Of a stretch of DNA of 64,000 nucleotides, positions 22,380-33,895 are shown piece after piece. The position numbers and the translations under genes were made by a program. Position 1 is the first letter of the stretch; the number at the start of each line of letters is the position of its first letter. Source of the stretch: Sanghuangporus weigelae (lineage: Eukaryota > Basidiomycota > Agaricomycetes > Hymenochaetales > Hymenochaetaceae); assembly GCA_033182465.1 (NCBI GenBank), contig CP137326.1, forward strand, positions 2,139,501 through 2,203,500, in the 5' to 3' direction. A model generated the notes under the pieces. The model was not told where the DNA came from. It was given only the letters and a program-made list of their open reading frames with translations, and did not search any database.

Positions 22380-22950
22380 TGACTGACTTTCGAGGATGCG
22401 CTGGCTCAGCAAACCCCGTTTCGCTTATCCTCATAGATGGTGTCCTGTAACTTGTTCCTTCATCCTGACCTCGTTCTCCTGGCTCATTGGCTCGATAGCA
22501 TTCATCTTCTGAGAATGGCGAGGAAACGTCATGTTTCCGAGGAAGATTACGACATTTGCCACAAGTGAATTCAGTTCCGACCTGAATTGGAGAATAGCAG
22601 AGACGGAAGAAGCAAAACTCACGGCATCACGTACAGGACTTGTTCTCCGAATGAGAACCTTGACAAGAAGAAATCTAGCGGACATCTTCCAGTATTCTGT
22701 CGCCCTGTAGAGAGCAAGAATCATAAGGACGACTCCGTATGTCATAGTAATTAACTTATTACAGATTGGGCACTTGCTTAAATTGTACCACTTCACTCAT
22801 CAGCCGACCATTCTCGATTGCCAAGAAGTTCTGCCATTGAATCCACAGACTGTCACATCCTTGGGAAGACCGCAGCAGAGTTATCAGTCGCAACCACACA
22901 TACCTGGTTCGGACCAGCCTTCCCGACCTCAGACGAGATAATCTCCTTCC
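22380..22950 (-). pseudogene. DUF6533 remnant B3
   Basis: Minus strand keeps TYGVVLMILALYRATEYWKMSA and the RTSPVRDAV-like continuation (near 22620-22750) and the LAIENGRL loop exon near 22800-22830. The N-terminal exons are absent. Confidence 0.65.
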
Positions 22951-22984
22951 ACGCGTCAACCGATTCTATCTTCCAGTTTCTCGT

Positions 22985-23290
22985 GCGTGACCACCCAACC
23001 CCGGGGATGGGCTGGAACACGATTGATGAGGCCAACTAGGGCTAGTTCGAGCACAAGCTATCTCCAGGATTTCATAGTGGTAAGTTATGGTGCTCCATAT
23101 ATACCACTCGACTGTCCTTCTTGCCCATCGTCCCCTCCCAGGACCACCCGAGTTCACCTTCACGAACCGTGCGCTGCGTGAATATACAGACGAGAAACGT
23201 TCCTTCTCGGCACACGAAAATGTGTAGTTGTATCGTGGCATCATCGTTGCAAACATGAAGTCGCGTCCATGCATGCGTCGTTGTATTAGA
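22985..23290. repeat. Module Y, unit 3-4
   Basis: Copy with GTAAGTTATGG near 23080 and an acceptor-like CTCCCAG near 23135-23141; the upstream frame carries an in-frame stop. Confidence 0.4.
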
Positions 23291-23632
23291 AAAGAGTCCA
23301 ATTTTTCACGCGAAGAAAGATGAAGGCTTTCAACGCTCACCGGTGGATCGGTGAGTTGGACTCGGTGAGTGAGGGCTGATTCGCGTATTTTTTGGACTCG
23401 GAATTAACCGCTACAGATCACGACTGGTTGATCCGTCGCATCTCCCCAGCAGCGAGGAATTTCACGAAGTCACAACAACTTGAAGTTCAAGAAATTATAA
23501 TTTATTCTACACGGACTTTATGCTGCCTCCAGGAATTAGAAGGTTGCGTGGTCGGAAAGTATGACACGGCCATCATGTGTCTATCGGCGAATCCTTCGCC
23601 TCGTGCATGGATAAATAGGCAGTCGCAACATA

Positions 23633-25434
23633 TCATCTCGGACAAGAAACTTCAGCAAAATGAATACAGTCTATGTCTGGGTCCTCTATGAGAACTATTC
23701 CGTCGCTGGATCCACGGAAGGTTGGTCGTGCCTGTCCGTCATCTCCATCAGTTCCCGTTCCGCTCTCCCTGGGTTCGTCGAAGTTAGGGTAAGGTGGTAC
23801 GGAAATAATGTAATGATTCACCTTTGAGGAGGCGCCGGTTCAGCAAAGTCAATATCGCTTATCATCCTAGACGGTGCCCTGTAGCTTATCCCTTCGTTCT
23901 GTCCTCGTTCTCCAGCTTCTTTCAAGTTGAATAGCATCCGGCTACCGAGGATGGTAAGGAAGGCTGGGTTCCCGAGGGCATTAAAGACCTCTGAAAGGAA
24001 TTCATTCGAGAATACCACCCTGAACCCAAGAATGGCAAATATGAAACAGGCGATTACCCTGGGAAAGACGATCATCAAACTAGTCCTCGGAAGTGAGCTA
24101 GAGCTTACAGCATAAAATACAAAACTTGATCTCGTATGAGAACCTTGACAAGCACGAATCCCTTGAATCCAGCAGACATCTTCCAATATTCAGCAGCCTT
24201 GTAAAGAGCAAGGATCATTAGGATCGCTCCATATGACATTGGAATCAACCTGTACAAGAATGAGAGTCTGTTTGCATTGCAGCGTTTCACTCACCAGTCG
24301 ACCGCCCCCAATTCCCAAGGAGCATCGTTGTCGTATCCGCAAGCCGTCACATTTTTGGCAAGACCACCGACTGCGACTGAAGTCGATGTGAGCGCTCCTG
24401 CAACCGGGAAGGCATTGAACTCACTATGCTCTATAACTCCCAGATAGATCATCATTGCTAACTTGAAGACTGCCTCCAGCATTAGCAATAGGGAGAGGCA
24501 CATAGACAATCGAGTATCTAAACAGATATGAGCACACTTCCTTGCCAACATAACTACCTACTCTGCGAATAGAGCGCAAGTACTCTGATCAAAAGGATGT
24601 CTAAGAAAACGATGAGTCGTTAGACCGGGCACAATCTCCGACGACTCACAGTCGATCGAAATGATTGTCACCCAGTCTGATTGGCCGTCAGCGATGCTTT
24701 TGGGAAAACTCTTTGGATGCTCACTGGCAATATTTCTCGTCCAATCGGCAAAGTTGCCTGACCTGAAGTTATTCCGTTGATTCGCACATCACCAAGACTC
24801 GACCGCTCACATCTAAATCGAAGAAAATATTAGACGAAAGGCACGAGGGAATCAGACAAACTGACAGTGCAATATCTACGCCGTATGCATCCCCTTCAGT
24901 ACCAGAAATGATCAGTTTTGTTGAACATGCATGAGTGAAATAGATTTCACAAAAGAGAAATGCAACCGATCCGAAGATACCAACATATCGGTTCTGTGGT
25001 GACCATTCAACAAACATATCACTCGTGTCGAGTAGTACGCACCAGAAAATATACATAGTCGACCGCTCTTTGAGGGACCTTCTGTAGCAAGCATAATAGT
25101 CGATTTAAACTCCAGATGAGAGACAAAGATGAACTTACCCAGAAGTACTTCGCCTGAAGGTCGATTCGGCTCCTGAGCATGACATACTGATCTAGAGAGG
25201 CATAACACTCACCTCCTTATCGAGTGTAATGACTCTCGACACGGTCAGTATTGGTGCAGATACACAAGCAATGAACTCACGGGCATCGTAGACTAAGGCG
25301 GTGACGACTGCTACTTGAAAGTACTGCCCGAGGGCTACTTCAGAAACTATAAGAGGAACCTCATTAGGATCTATAGACTCAGGCTCCGATCGAACAGAAA
25401 GGATCCTGAGAGGCTGAATTGTAGAGCTAGACAT
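23633..25434 (-). CDS. DUF6533 membrane protein, copy 4, extended C-terminus
   Basis: Exons 1-5 (25281..25434, 25213..25232, 25139..25153, 25043..25081, 24951..24993) and 7-14 follow copy 5. The donor after the 48-nt exon 6 has become AT instead of GT (near 24811), so this copy probably skips exon 6; that keeps the frame and gives a cysteine at the junction. The usual stop after DGDDGQA is lost and the frame runs 30 codons further (RPTFRGSSDG...AEVSCPR) to a stop at 23633. All helices and the LGSRMLFNLKEAGERGQNEG signature are present. Confidence 0.78.
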
Positions 25435-25487
25435 GAACTAGGGAGGAGGAGGAACTGGCGGGAACCGGACGTCTTGCGTGCCTTTCT

Positions 25488-25500
25488 GTCGCTTATATGC
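25488..25500 (-). promoter_or_regulatory. TATA-like element of DUF6533 copy 4
   Basis: GCATATAAGCGAC on the minus strand about 55-65 nt upstream of the ATG at 25434; the best match to a TATA box in the array promoters. Confidence 0.5.
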
Positions 25501-25764
25501 ACAGAAACAAAATTAACTGTGAGCGATACAGGGAAAAGAATTATTTATATTTTTGTCCCCCTATCGCGTCTCGTTTAAGTATACGGGCGCAGCTGGAACA
25601 CTGTCGAAGCCGGAACCAATACTTCCAGCATTCATCACCTGGAAGGGATCAGATTCTGTTCGATCCATCTTGTTCCGCTGAGATGCTGTCTCGTAGGGAA
25701 TGTGTGGATACAAGAGACAATGACGCATCAAGGATCATCAACACAAACTTGAAGAAAGCTGGCC

Positions 25765-26170
25765 ATCTATGCCTGCACTGCCTTGTCGTCAGCGGATAGG
25801 TTAGGTGAAACCTCAACGGAAAGATTCTCCTTCAGAGGTGACTTTGTAGTGGATATCTTGTTTCAGGCAATTTAGATCTGGTTCGGCACGATGGAAGAAC
25901 AATAAACCTGTGCAAGTTCACTGAAAACAACAATTTGAGCGAAATCACATACGCGCCTCACTACAGGCATCTCGACTAGCACTAGCATTGAATACATCAC
26001 GAGGTACGCCCTATTCATCCCAAATGCACCGCGTTGAACCCTTCTTCTAACATCTGGTATCACCTTCCACATCAGCTTCAAGTCGCGTTCGCCGTCCCTA
26101 TGCTGCATAGCTTTATGATTCGGCAATTGTTTGGTCTAGTTACCGGACTCTTCAAGCTCAGGTGACGGGC
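25765..26170 (-). pseudogene. AKR fragment, unit 4
   Basis: A minus frame still reads KLMWKVIPDVRRR..GAFGMNRAYL, alignable to LKQVWKEMVDVKEKGLTRSIGVSNFNKAYLEE of the intact AKR. Upstream and downstream parts are frameshifted and shortened. Confidence 0.75.
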
Positions 26171-26454
26171 ATCGTTGCCAGCTTTCGCATCGCCGGGGGG
26201 TGTCGATCTGAGCTGAGCATTTGACAAAGAAATACTATGTATACGGTGAATGTTTTGGTTTTGCATTGGGCACAAGAAGGCACAAGAGGGATTGTGACAT
26301 TGAATGACGTGATGATTGACCCACCTGTCTTCGACTTATTGCTTACGTCAACGGCCAACTTTTTCAAGCTCCAGACAGACGTCGTTTGATGTCAACCTGC
26401 TATGAGCCGGTTCTTCTTTAGGCGCAGCCCGGACCTCGGAGGGCTGGTGGATCT

Positions 26455-27060
26455 GTTATGATATCCACTTGAAGAGGATATGGTTCTGCGTGCGCGATGA
26501 AGGCTTGCAGTCCCGTGAGATGCGGTGATGAATATGGACAGCGACTGCGGATATGGTTGGCGAGACAATGATCGGATGGTATGAACATGACTGACTTCTG
26601 GGCTCCTACGCTGATGTGACTCTATTCATAATGCTCATCCCGATGGTCCATGCCAGTCCAATCATTCTCCAACGCTTCTGCTGCGGTTCTCGTGTTCCGT
26701 TCGCTGGACCCAACAAACTCCACTTGCAACTTCTTCGATCTCACACGCGGCATGAAGACACGTCGCGATGGTCCGACCAAGAAGGCAATTTTGTCATTGC
26801 TGCCGGCATTCGCATGGAAGCCGGGTGGCAATAGTATTGCCAGTGCTAGTTTTGCCAGTGCTAGTATTGCCAGTGCTTTCTTCGTTACCATACACCTGCG
26901 CCCATAGGTTTACCTTGGACAGCGTAAAGAAACTCGAAAATCTCGCGAAGACTACGGTGCTGTCTTTTCGAAAGAATTTGTGGACCATAACAGACGAGTA
27001 AGCGCTTGCTTCGTGTATTACAGTAACATAGATTAGAAAAATGCAGCCACGATCCATCAT
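26455..27060. repeat. Module X, unit 4-5
   Basis: Contains the NSTCNFFDLTRGMK frame and, at about 26834-26880, three tandem copies of a roughly 15-bp ATTGCCAGTGCTAGT-like unit not seen in the other X copies. Confidence 0.5.
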
Positions 27061-27239
27061 GACAGCCAAGGGAAAATAAAAAAATAAAAACGATCCTTGT
27101 TGAGCACCCTGCATGGAAAATAGAAACGTGTCGTACTCCCGGATGACAGAACGAGGGGTCATGGCTGTCAGCTGTTTTCACTGGTTCCCGCTTCGCTCTC
27201 CCTGAATTGATCGCAGTCAGAATACAGAAAACGTCTAAT

Positions 27240-27830
27240 AACTGACTTTTGACGATGCACTGCCTCAGCAAACACATTTCGCTTAGCATTGTTGGATGGT
27301 GTCCTGTGACTTGTTTCTTTGTTCTGACGTCATTCTCCTGCTTTATTTGGGCTAAATAGCATTCGACTTCTGAGAACGGTGAGGAAACGTCATGTTTCGA
27401 ATGGATCTTATGACAGAATTCACTTCCAACCTGAAATGAAGAATAGCAAACACGGAACAGTAACGCTGGGAAAGCGACAGTCAGTGTAGTACTCGGAAAG
27501 TAACCCAAAACTCACGGCATAACGTACAGGACTTGTTCTCGAATGAGAACCTTGACAAGAAGAAATCTAGCGGACATCGTCCAATATTTTGTCTCCCTGT
27601 AGTAGAGAGCAAGAACCATAAGGATGGCTCTGTATAGATATCAACTTGAAACAGATTGAGTGCTTGTTCATATTTTTCTACTTTACTTGCCAGACGACCA
27701 TCCCATTGATCGCCAAAAAGTTCTGCCATTGACTCATCGGACCGTCACATCTTTTTGAAGTGTTTGTATTGCCCTGGAAGACCGCAACAGAGTCATCAGT
27801 CGCAACCACACATACCGATTCAGACCGTGA
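27240..27830 (-). pseudogene. DUF6533 remnant B4
   Basis: C-terminal signature region around 27310-27380 and the RDQVLY-equivalent exon near 27520-27560 are recognisable at the nucleotide level. No open frame spans them. Confidence 0.6.
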
Positions 27831-27879
27831 CAACCCTTCCCGACCTCAGACAAGATAAACTTCTTTCCTCGCGTATGAC

Positions 27880-28180
27880 CACCTATCCCCGGAAGTGGCA
27901 TCGTTGACGAGGCCAACTGGGACTTGTTCGAGCACAGGCCATCTTCAAGCTTTCGTGGTGGTAAGTTATGGTACTTCATATACGTCGCTCACCTGTTCTT
28001 CTCACCCGCCGTCTCCTCGTCCAGGACCACCCGAGATCGCCTTCATGAGCGTGTGCTACGTGAGTATGTGGACTAGAAACGTTCCTTCATGGCGTCGCGA
28101 AAATGTGTAGTTGCATCGTGGTATCATTGTAGCAAACATGAATTCGCGTCCATGCATGCGTCGTTGTATTAGAAAAGAGT
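27880..28180. repeat. Module Y, unit 4-5
   Basis: Plus frame VDEANWDLFEHRPSSSFRG then GTAAGTTATGG (near 27960); acceptor-like CCAG near 28020. Confidence 0.4.
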
Positions 28181-28543
28181 CCAGTTTTTCACGCGAAGGA
28201 AGATGAAGGCTTTCAACGCTCACCGGTGGATTGGTGAGTCGGACTCGGTGAGGACTGGTTCACGCAATTGGACTCGGAATTTACCATCACGGGTCACGAC
28301 TGGTTGATCCGTCAGACGCGATAAATTTCACGCGCAAGTCACAACAACTTGAGGTTCAAGAAACACGACTGTTCGGCGAATCATTCGCAAACACTCCATA
28401 TTGTGTATTACTGTAAATAAATATGCGGTCGCAACATATCATCTCGGACAAGAAACTTCAGTTAAATAGATACAGTCTATGCCTGGATCATTTATGAGGA
28501 CTAACGTTCTTCCATCGGTTTCTCCGGAAGGTTGGCCTAAGGA

Positions 28544-30261
28544 TCATGCCTGTCCGTCGTCTCCATCAATTCCCGCTTCGCTCTCCCTGGGTTCATCCAA
28601 GTTAGGATAAGGTGACACGGAAATAATGTAATGATCTACCTTTGAGGATGCGCCGGTTCAGCAAAGTCAATATCACTTATCGTCCTAGATGGTGCTCTGT
28701 AGCTTGTCCCTTCGTTCTGACCTCGTTCTCCAGCTTCTTTCAAGTTGAATAGCATACGGCTGCCAAGGATGGTAAGGAGAGCCGGGTTTCCGAGGGCATC
28801 TAGGATAGCTGAAAGGTATATATTCGAGACTTCCACCCTGAACTCAAGAATGTCAAATATGCAACAGGCGATTACCCTGGGAAAGACGATCATCAACTAG
28901 TCCTCGGAGGTGAGCTAGAGCTTACAGCATAAAATATAAGACTTGATCTCGAATGAGAACCTGGACAAGCATGAACCCCTTGAATCCAGCAGACATCTTC
29001 CAGTATTCAGCTGCCTTGTAGAGAGCAAGGATCATTAGGATCGCTCCGTATGTCATTGGAATCAACCTGTACAAGAATGAGAGTCTGTTTACATTGCGGC
29101 ACTTCACTCACCAGTCGACCATCCCCAATTGCCAAGGAGGCTCGCTGTTGTCGTATCCACAGACTGTCACATTTTTGGCAAGAGCACCAACAGCGACTGA
29201 AGTCGATGTGAGCAATTCTGCGAATGGGAAGGCATTGAACTCACTATGCTCTATAACGCCCAGATAGATCATCAATGATAACTTGAAGACTGCCTCCAGC
29301 ATTAACAATATAGTGAGGCACACAGACAATCGGGCGTCTAAAAAAACCAGAATTGAGCACGCTTCCTGGCCAACATAACTACCTACTTTGCGAATAAAGC
29401 GCAAGTACGCGGATCATAAGGATGTCTGCGAAACCGATGAGGCGTTAGATCGGACGTAATCTCCAACTACCCACAGTCGATTGAAATGATCGTCACCCAG
29501 TCTGATTGGTCATCAGCGATGTCTTTGAGAAACTCCTTGTATGCTCACTGGCAGTATTTCTCGTCCAATCGGTAAAGTTGCCTGATCCGAAGTTATTCCG
29601 TTGATTCACGCATCATCGAGACACGACCACCCACACCTGAAATGGAGAGAATATCAGACAAAAGGCGCGAGGGAATCAGAGAAACTGACGTTGCAATATC
29701 CACGCCATATACATCCCCTTCGGTACCAGAAATGATCAGTTTTGTTGAAACACATACGAGTGAAATGAATTTCACAAAAGATAAATGCGACCGATCCGAA
29801 GATACCAATGTATCGATTCTGTGATGACCGCTCAACGGACATACCACTGGCGCCAAGTTGTGCGTACCAGAAAATAGACATAGTCGACCGCTCTTTGAGG
29901 GACCTTCTGTAACAAGCATAATAGTCGATTTAATCTCCAAATGGGAGACAAAAGGTAGAGCTACCCAGAAGTACTTCGCCTGAAAGTTGAATAGACTCCT
30001 GAGAACGTCATAATGGTCTAGACGGGTATAATACTCACCTCCTTATCGAGCGTAATGACTTTCGATATGGTCAGTATTGGTGCAGATACATTGAGCTGTG
30101 AACTCACGGGTGTCGTAGACTAAGACGGTGACAACTGCCATTTGGTAGTACTGCTGAAGGACTATTTCAGAAACGACAAGAGGGACCTCATTAGGGTCTA
30201 TAGGCTCAGGCTCCGATCGAACCGAAAGGACCCCGAGATGCTGACTGGTAGAGTTAGACAT
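28544..30261 (-). CDS. DUF6533 membrane protein, copy 5 (reference copy, intact)
   Basis: Best preserved copy. Exons (minus): 30108..30261, 30039..30058, 29965..29979, 29868..29906, 29776..29818, 29637..29684, 29549..29581, 29475..29501, 29387..29425, 29245..29337, 29112..29196, 28926..29066, 28640..28876, 28544..28586; 1017 nt, 338 aa, all GT-AG and in phase. Helix 1 about 34-55 with VLVYDTLITLDKE, then AKYFW; NRY at 77-79 starts helix 2; 91-106 is the possible cassette exon; helix 3 WVTIISIDYILMIRVLALYS (119-138); helix 4 from 143; loop Cys183 in VTVCGYDN; helix 5 YGAILMILALYKAAEYW; helix 6 DQVLYFMLVIACCIF; last helix and LGSRMLFNLKEAGERGQNEG near 283-302; acidic tail DGDDGQA. Plasma-membrane receptor-like role is inference; no DUF6533 function is established to my knowledge. 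Confidence 0.9.
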
Positions 30262-30599
30262 GAGCTGGGAAGGAGGGAGGCTGGTGACGAACTGGATGCC
30301 TTGCGTGTTCTCTTGTCATTTATCTGCACGAAAAAAAAGCTAAATCAAGTGCGAGCGATGCCCGGAAAAGAATCACGGATATTTTTGTGGCAATGTCGTA
30401 CCTCGTTTGATTATACGGGCGCAACGGGAGCACTGTCGAAGCCGGATCCAGAACTTCAAGCATTCATGACCTTTGAAGGGATCAGACTCTGATATTCTGT
30501 TCGGTCCGTGTTGTTCTGCTGAGATGCTCTCTCGTCGAGAATGCGTGAATACGAGAGACGATGATGCATCGAGGATCGTCAGCACGAACTTGACGAAAG

Positions 30600-31080
30600 C
30601 TGGCCATCTATGCCTGCATTGCCTTCTCCTCAGCTTTTAGGTTAGGTGAATCCTCAATGGAAAGATTCTCTTTCAGAGGCAACTTTTTGGTGGATATCTT
30701 CATGGCGATGCCCTGCAAAGTTTCCAGCAACTTGAGGAGCATCTGGTTCGGCGAGATGGAAGGACAATAAACCTGTGTAAGTTTGTTCGAAGCAACACTT
30801 TGAGCTTCGAGTGTACCTTACAGATGGAAACGAGCAGACGGAATCACATACTTATCTCACTACAGGCTTCTCGATCGAAGACTAGGACTGATGACACCTC
30901 TAGGTATGCCCTGTTCATACCGAGTGCACCGCGATAACTTCTTCTTCTTACGTCTGGCATCACAGTCCACGTCTGCTTGAAGTCGCCTATGCGATCCTTA
31001 TACTGGATAGGTTCGTAAATAGACAACGTTTGGTTCAGTTAGCGGTCTCCTTAAGCTCAGATGACAGTCATCGTTGCCAG
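30600..31080 (-). pseudogene. AKR fragment, unit 5
   Basis: Minus frame keeps FKQTWTVMPDVRRRSYRGALGMNRAYLE near 30880-31000, corresponding to LKQVWKEMVDVKEKGLTRSIGVSNFNKAYLEE. The remainder is out of frame; the catalytic N-terminal third is absent. Confidence 0.75.
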
Positions 31081-31217
31081 CTTTCGCATCGCCGGGGGCC
31101 CGGAGAGGGTGAGGGAGGCCTCCCAAGTTCTGTCTGAGCTGAGCGTTTGACAAAGCAACATGCGGTCAATTTTTTGCATTGGGCACAAGAAGGCACAGAG
31201 TGGTTGTGACATTGAAC

Positions 31218-31721
31218 GTGGGGGTCGGCAACTCCGTACGGATTTGCGTGCGTTCCCACGGGTTCGGTTATAGGTATGATCGTCGGAGTTCAAAAAGAGT
31301 TTACAATGATTCTTTGACTTGAATTTCCCTCTACCACAGTTCATGTATCGGTCTAATAAAATGGTAGAATATATGTTTGAATAAGATGCTTCAACTCTCA
31401 GGAGGTACTTTTTGCAAAAACTGCACTGTTGCCAATAATTAAGCTAATTTGTTGTGAATCTTGTGATGAAACAATGGATTTTTGTCTTTGAATTTCAGCC
31501 AGCTAAAACTCATACATCGACACGAAATTTTCCGTAGGATACACTGAAGTACTATACTTCAACTCTCAGGGGCTACATTTTCGAAAACATAAGTAGGTGA
31601 ATTGTTCTGTTGTGCACTTTGTGATGCATGATTTTGCCAAGGATTTGCGATACTTGCCTATTTGGGCTTATTTTCGGCCTCCGACGCGCACGCGAAGACC
31701 ATAGGGATTGCCCACCCCCAC
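31218..31721. mobile_element. hAT-like terminal-inverted-repeat element (504 bp)
   Basis: Ends are imperfect inverted repeats: GTGGGGGTCGGCAACTCCGT on the left against GTGGGGGTGGGCAATCCCTA read from the right. Flanks ATTGAAC and AATGAAC form a 7-9-bp target duplication with one mismatch. Other units (for example TTGTGACATTGAATGACGTG at 26291..26310) keep the empty site. The GGGGTGGGCAA-type ends resemble hAT elements, but the duplication length is ambiguous. Inside, a TTCAACTCTCAGG motif occurs twice. No coding capacity. Confidence 0.75.
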
Positions 31722-31884
31722 AATGAACGACGTGATGATTGACCCCTGTCAGGTCTTGTATTGCTTACGTCAACAGCCAACTGTTCGAGCTCGACATCCT
31801 TTTAGCTCATTTGATGTCAATCTGCTATGAGTCAGTCCTTCTTAGGACACCTCGGAGGGCTGGTGTATCTGTCATGATACCCGC

Positions 31885-32460
31885 TTGAAGTGGATATGGC
31901 GATGAAGGCTTGCAGACCCGTGAGATGCGGTGATGAATATGGACAGCAACTATGAATAAGGTTGGCGAACCAATGATCGGATGGTATGTACATACATGAC
32001 TGGCTTCTGGGCTTCTACGCTGATGTGACTCTATTCATAATGCTCATCACGATGGATGCTGCGTGCCAGTCCCTTCCCTTCCTTGTCAATCATTTTCCAG
32101 CGCTTCTGCTGCGATTCTCGTGTTCCATTCGCCGGACTTGATAAACTCCACCAACTTCTTCGACCGTACACGCGGCATCAAGGCATGTCCATGATGGTCT
32201 GACTAGGAAGGCAGCTTCGTCATCACTGTCAGCATTGACATGGAAGACCGGGTGGCAATAGCATTGCCAGTGTTTTCTTCGTTATCAGACACTCGCGACC
32301 GTCGGTTCGCCTTGGACAGCGCAAAGAAACTCGCTCATCTCGCAAAGACTACGGTCCGGTCTCTCCGAAAGGATATATGGACCATAACAGACAAACAAAC
32401 GCTTTGTTCGTGTTTTAGGTTAGGAAAATACAGTCATGATGAATCATGACAGCCAAGAAA
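31885..32460. repeat. Module X, unit 5-6
   Basis: Conserved over its whole length, with the FFD and EDRVAIALPV frames displaced relative to one another by small indels. Confidence 0.45.
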
Positions 32461-32589
32461 GCACCGGGTAAAGAATACATACGATCCTTGTCGAGGACTC
32501 TGTATGGAAAGAGAAATATGTGTCGCCCTCCTGTTCTCACTGGTTCCTGTTTCGCTCTCCCTGGATCGCAGTCAGGATCAGGCTGACAC

Positions 32590-33215
32590 AATAAACGTCT
32601 ACTGTCTGACTTTTGAGAATGGGCTAGCTCAGCAAACACCGTCTCGCTTATCCTCGTTTACGGCGCCTTGTACTTGGTCCTTCTTTCTTTCCTCGTTCTT
32701 CTGATTCCTCTCGGTTGAACAACATTCGACTTCCGAGAATGGTGAGGAAACGTCATGTTACCGAGGGATCTTATGACATTTATCGCATGCAAATTCGTTC
32801 CCAACCTAAATCGGAGAATAGTAGACACGAAAGAAGCAATAACGCCGGGAAAAGATCATCAGTGTAGTTCTCGGAAAGTAACGTAAAACTTACAGCCTAA
32901 CGTACAGGACTTGATCTCGGATGAGAACCTTGACAAGCACAAATCATTCGAATCCAGTGGACGCTTTCCAGTTTTCCGTCGCTCTGTAGAGAGCAAGAAT
33001 CTTAAGGATGGCTCCGTATGTCATCGGGATTAACTTGGTACATCAATATTGTACCTGTTTATATTGTACCACTTCACTCGCCAGGCGTCCATTCTCGATT
33101 GTCGAGGAGTCCCGCCATTAAATTCACGGACTGTCTCATATGGAAGATCGCAACAGAGTCATAAGTCACAATCACACATACCAGTTCAAACAACCCTTCC
33201 CGACCTCAGACGAAC
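32590..33215 (-). pseudogene. DUF6533 remnant B5
   Basis: Signature region around 32660-32740, RDQVLYVR-type exon near 32900-32930, and the loop exon near 33080-33110. N-terminal part missing as in the other B remnants. Confidence 0.6.
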
Positions 33216-33219
33216 CTCT

Positions 33220-33500
33220 TGTATGACCGCCCACCCCCCGGGGGTGGCATGGTTGACGAGACCAACTGGGGTTTGTTCGAGCACAGACTATCTTCAAGGT
33301 TAGTAGTGTTAACTTATGGGACTTCATCTACATCACTCACCTGTTCTTCTCACCCATCGTCTCCTCCTGGGACCACCCGAAATCCCATTCACGAACAAGC
33401 GCTACGTGGATACATGGACGAGAAACCGTTCCTCACGACACGGCGAGTTGTATGATAGGATCATGATTGCTAAATTGAAGACGCATCCATGCATACGTCG
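33220..33500. repeat. Module Y, unit 5-6
   Basis: Plus frame MVDETNWGLFEHRLSSR. The GTAAGT of other copies is changed here to GTTAAC, so the presumed splice site is gone. Confidence 0.4.
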
Positions 33501-33895
33501 TTGTATATGAAAAGAATCCCATTTTTGCGCGAAGGAAGATGAAGGTGTTGTTCAACGCGGATTGGTGAGTCGGACTCGGAATTTACCGCCACGGATCACG
33601 ACTGATTGATCCGTCGCGTCTCACCCACCGCCAACAACTTGAAGCTCAAGGAACAAAGACTTTTATACAATTTTCTATGCTACCTTAGGAATAAAAATGG
33701 TTGTGCGGTGGAAAAGTATGACGCGACCATCCGGCAAATCATCCGCAAAACACTTCGCATCGTGTATTGGAGTAACATGAATAACTATGCAGTCGCAACA
33801 CGTCGATGAGAAACTTCAGCAAAATAAATACAATCTATGTCTGGATCATTTAAAAACTATTCCGTCGCTGGGTCCGAGGAAGCCGGGCCTAAGGG

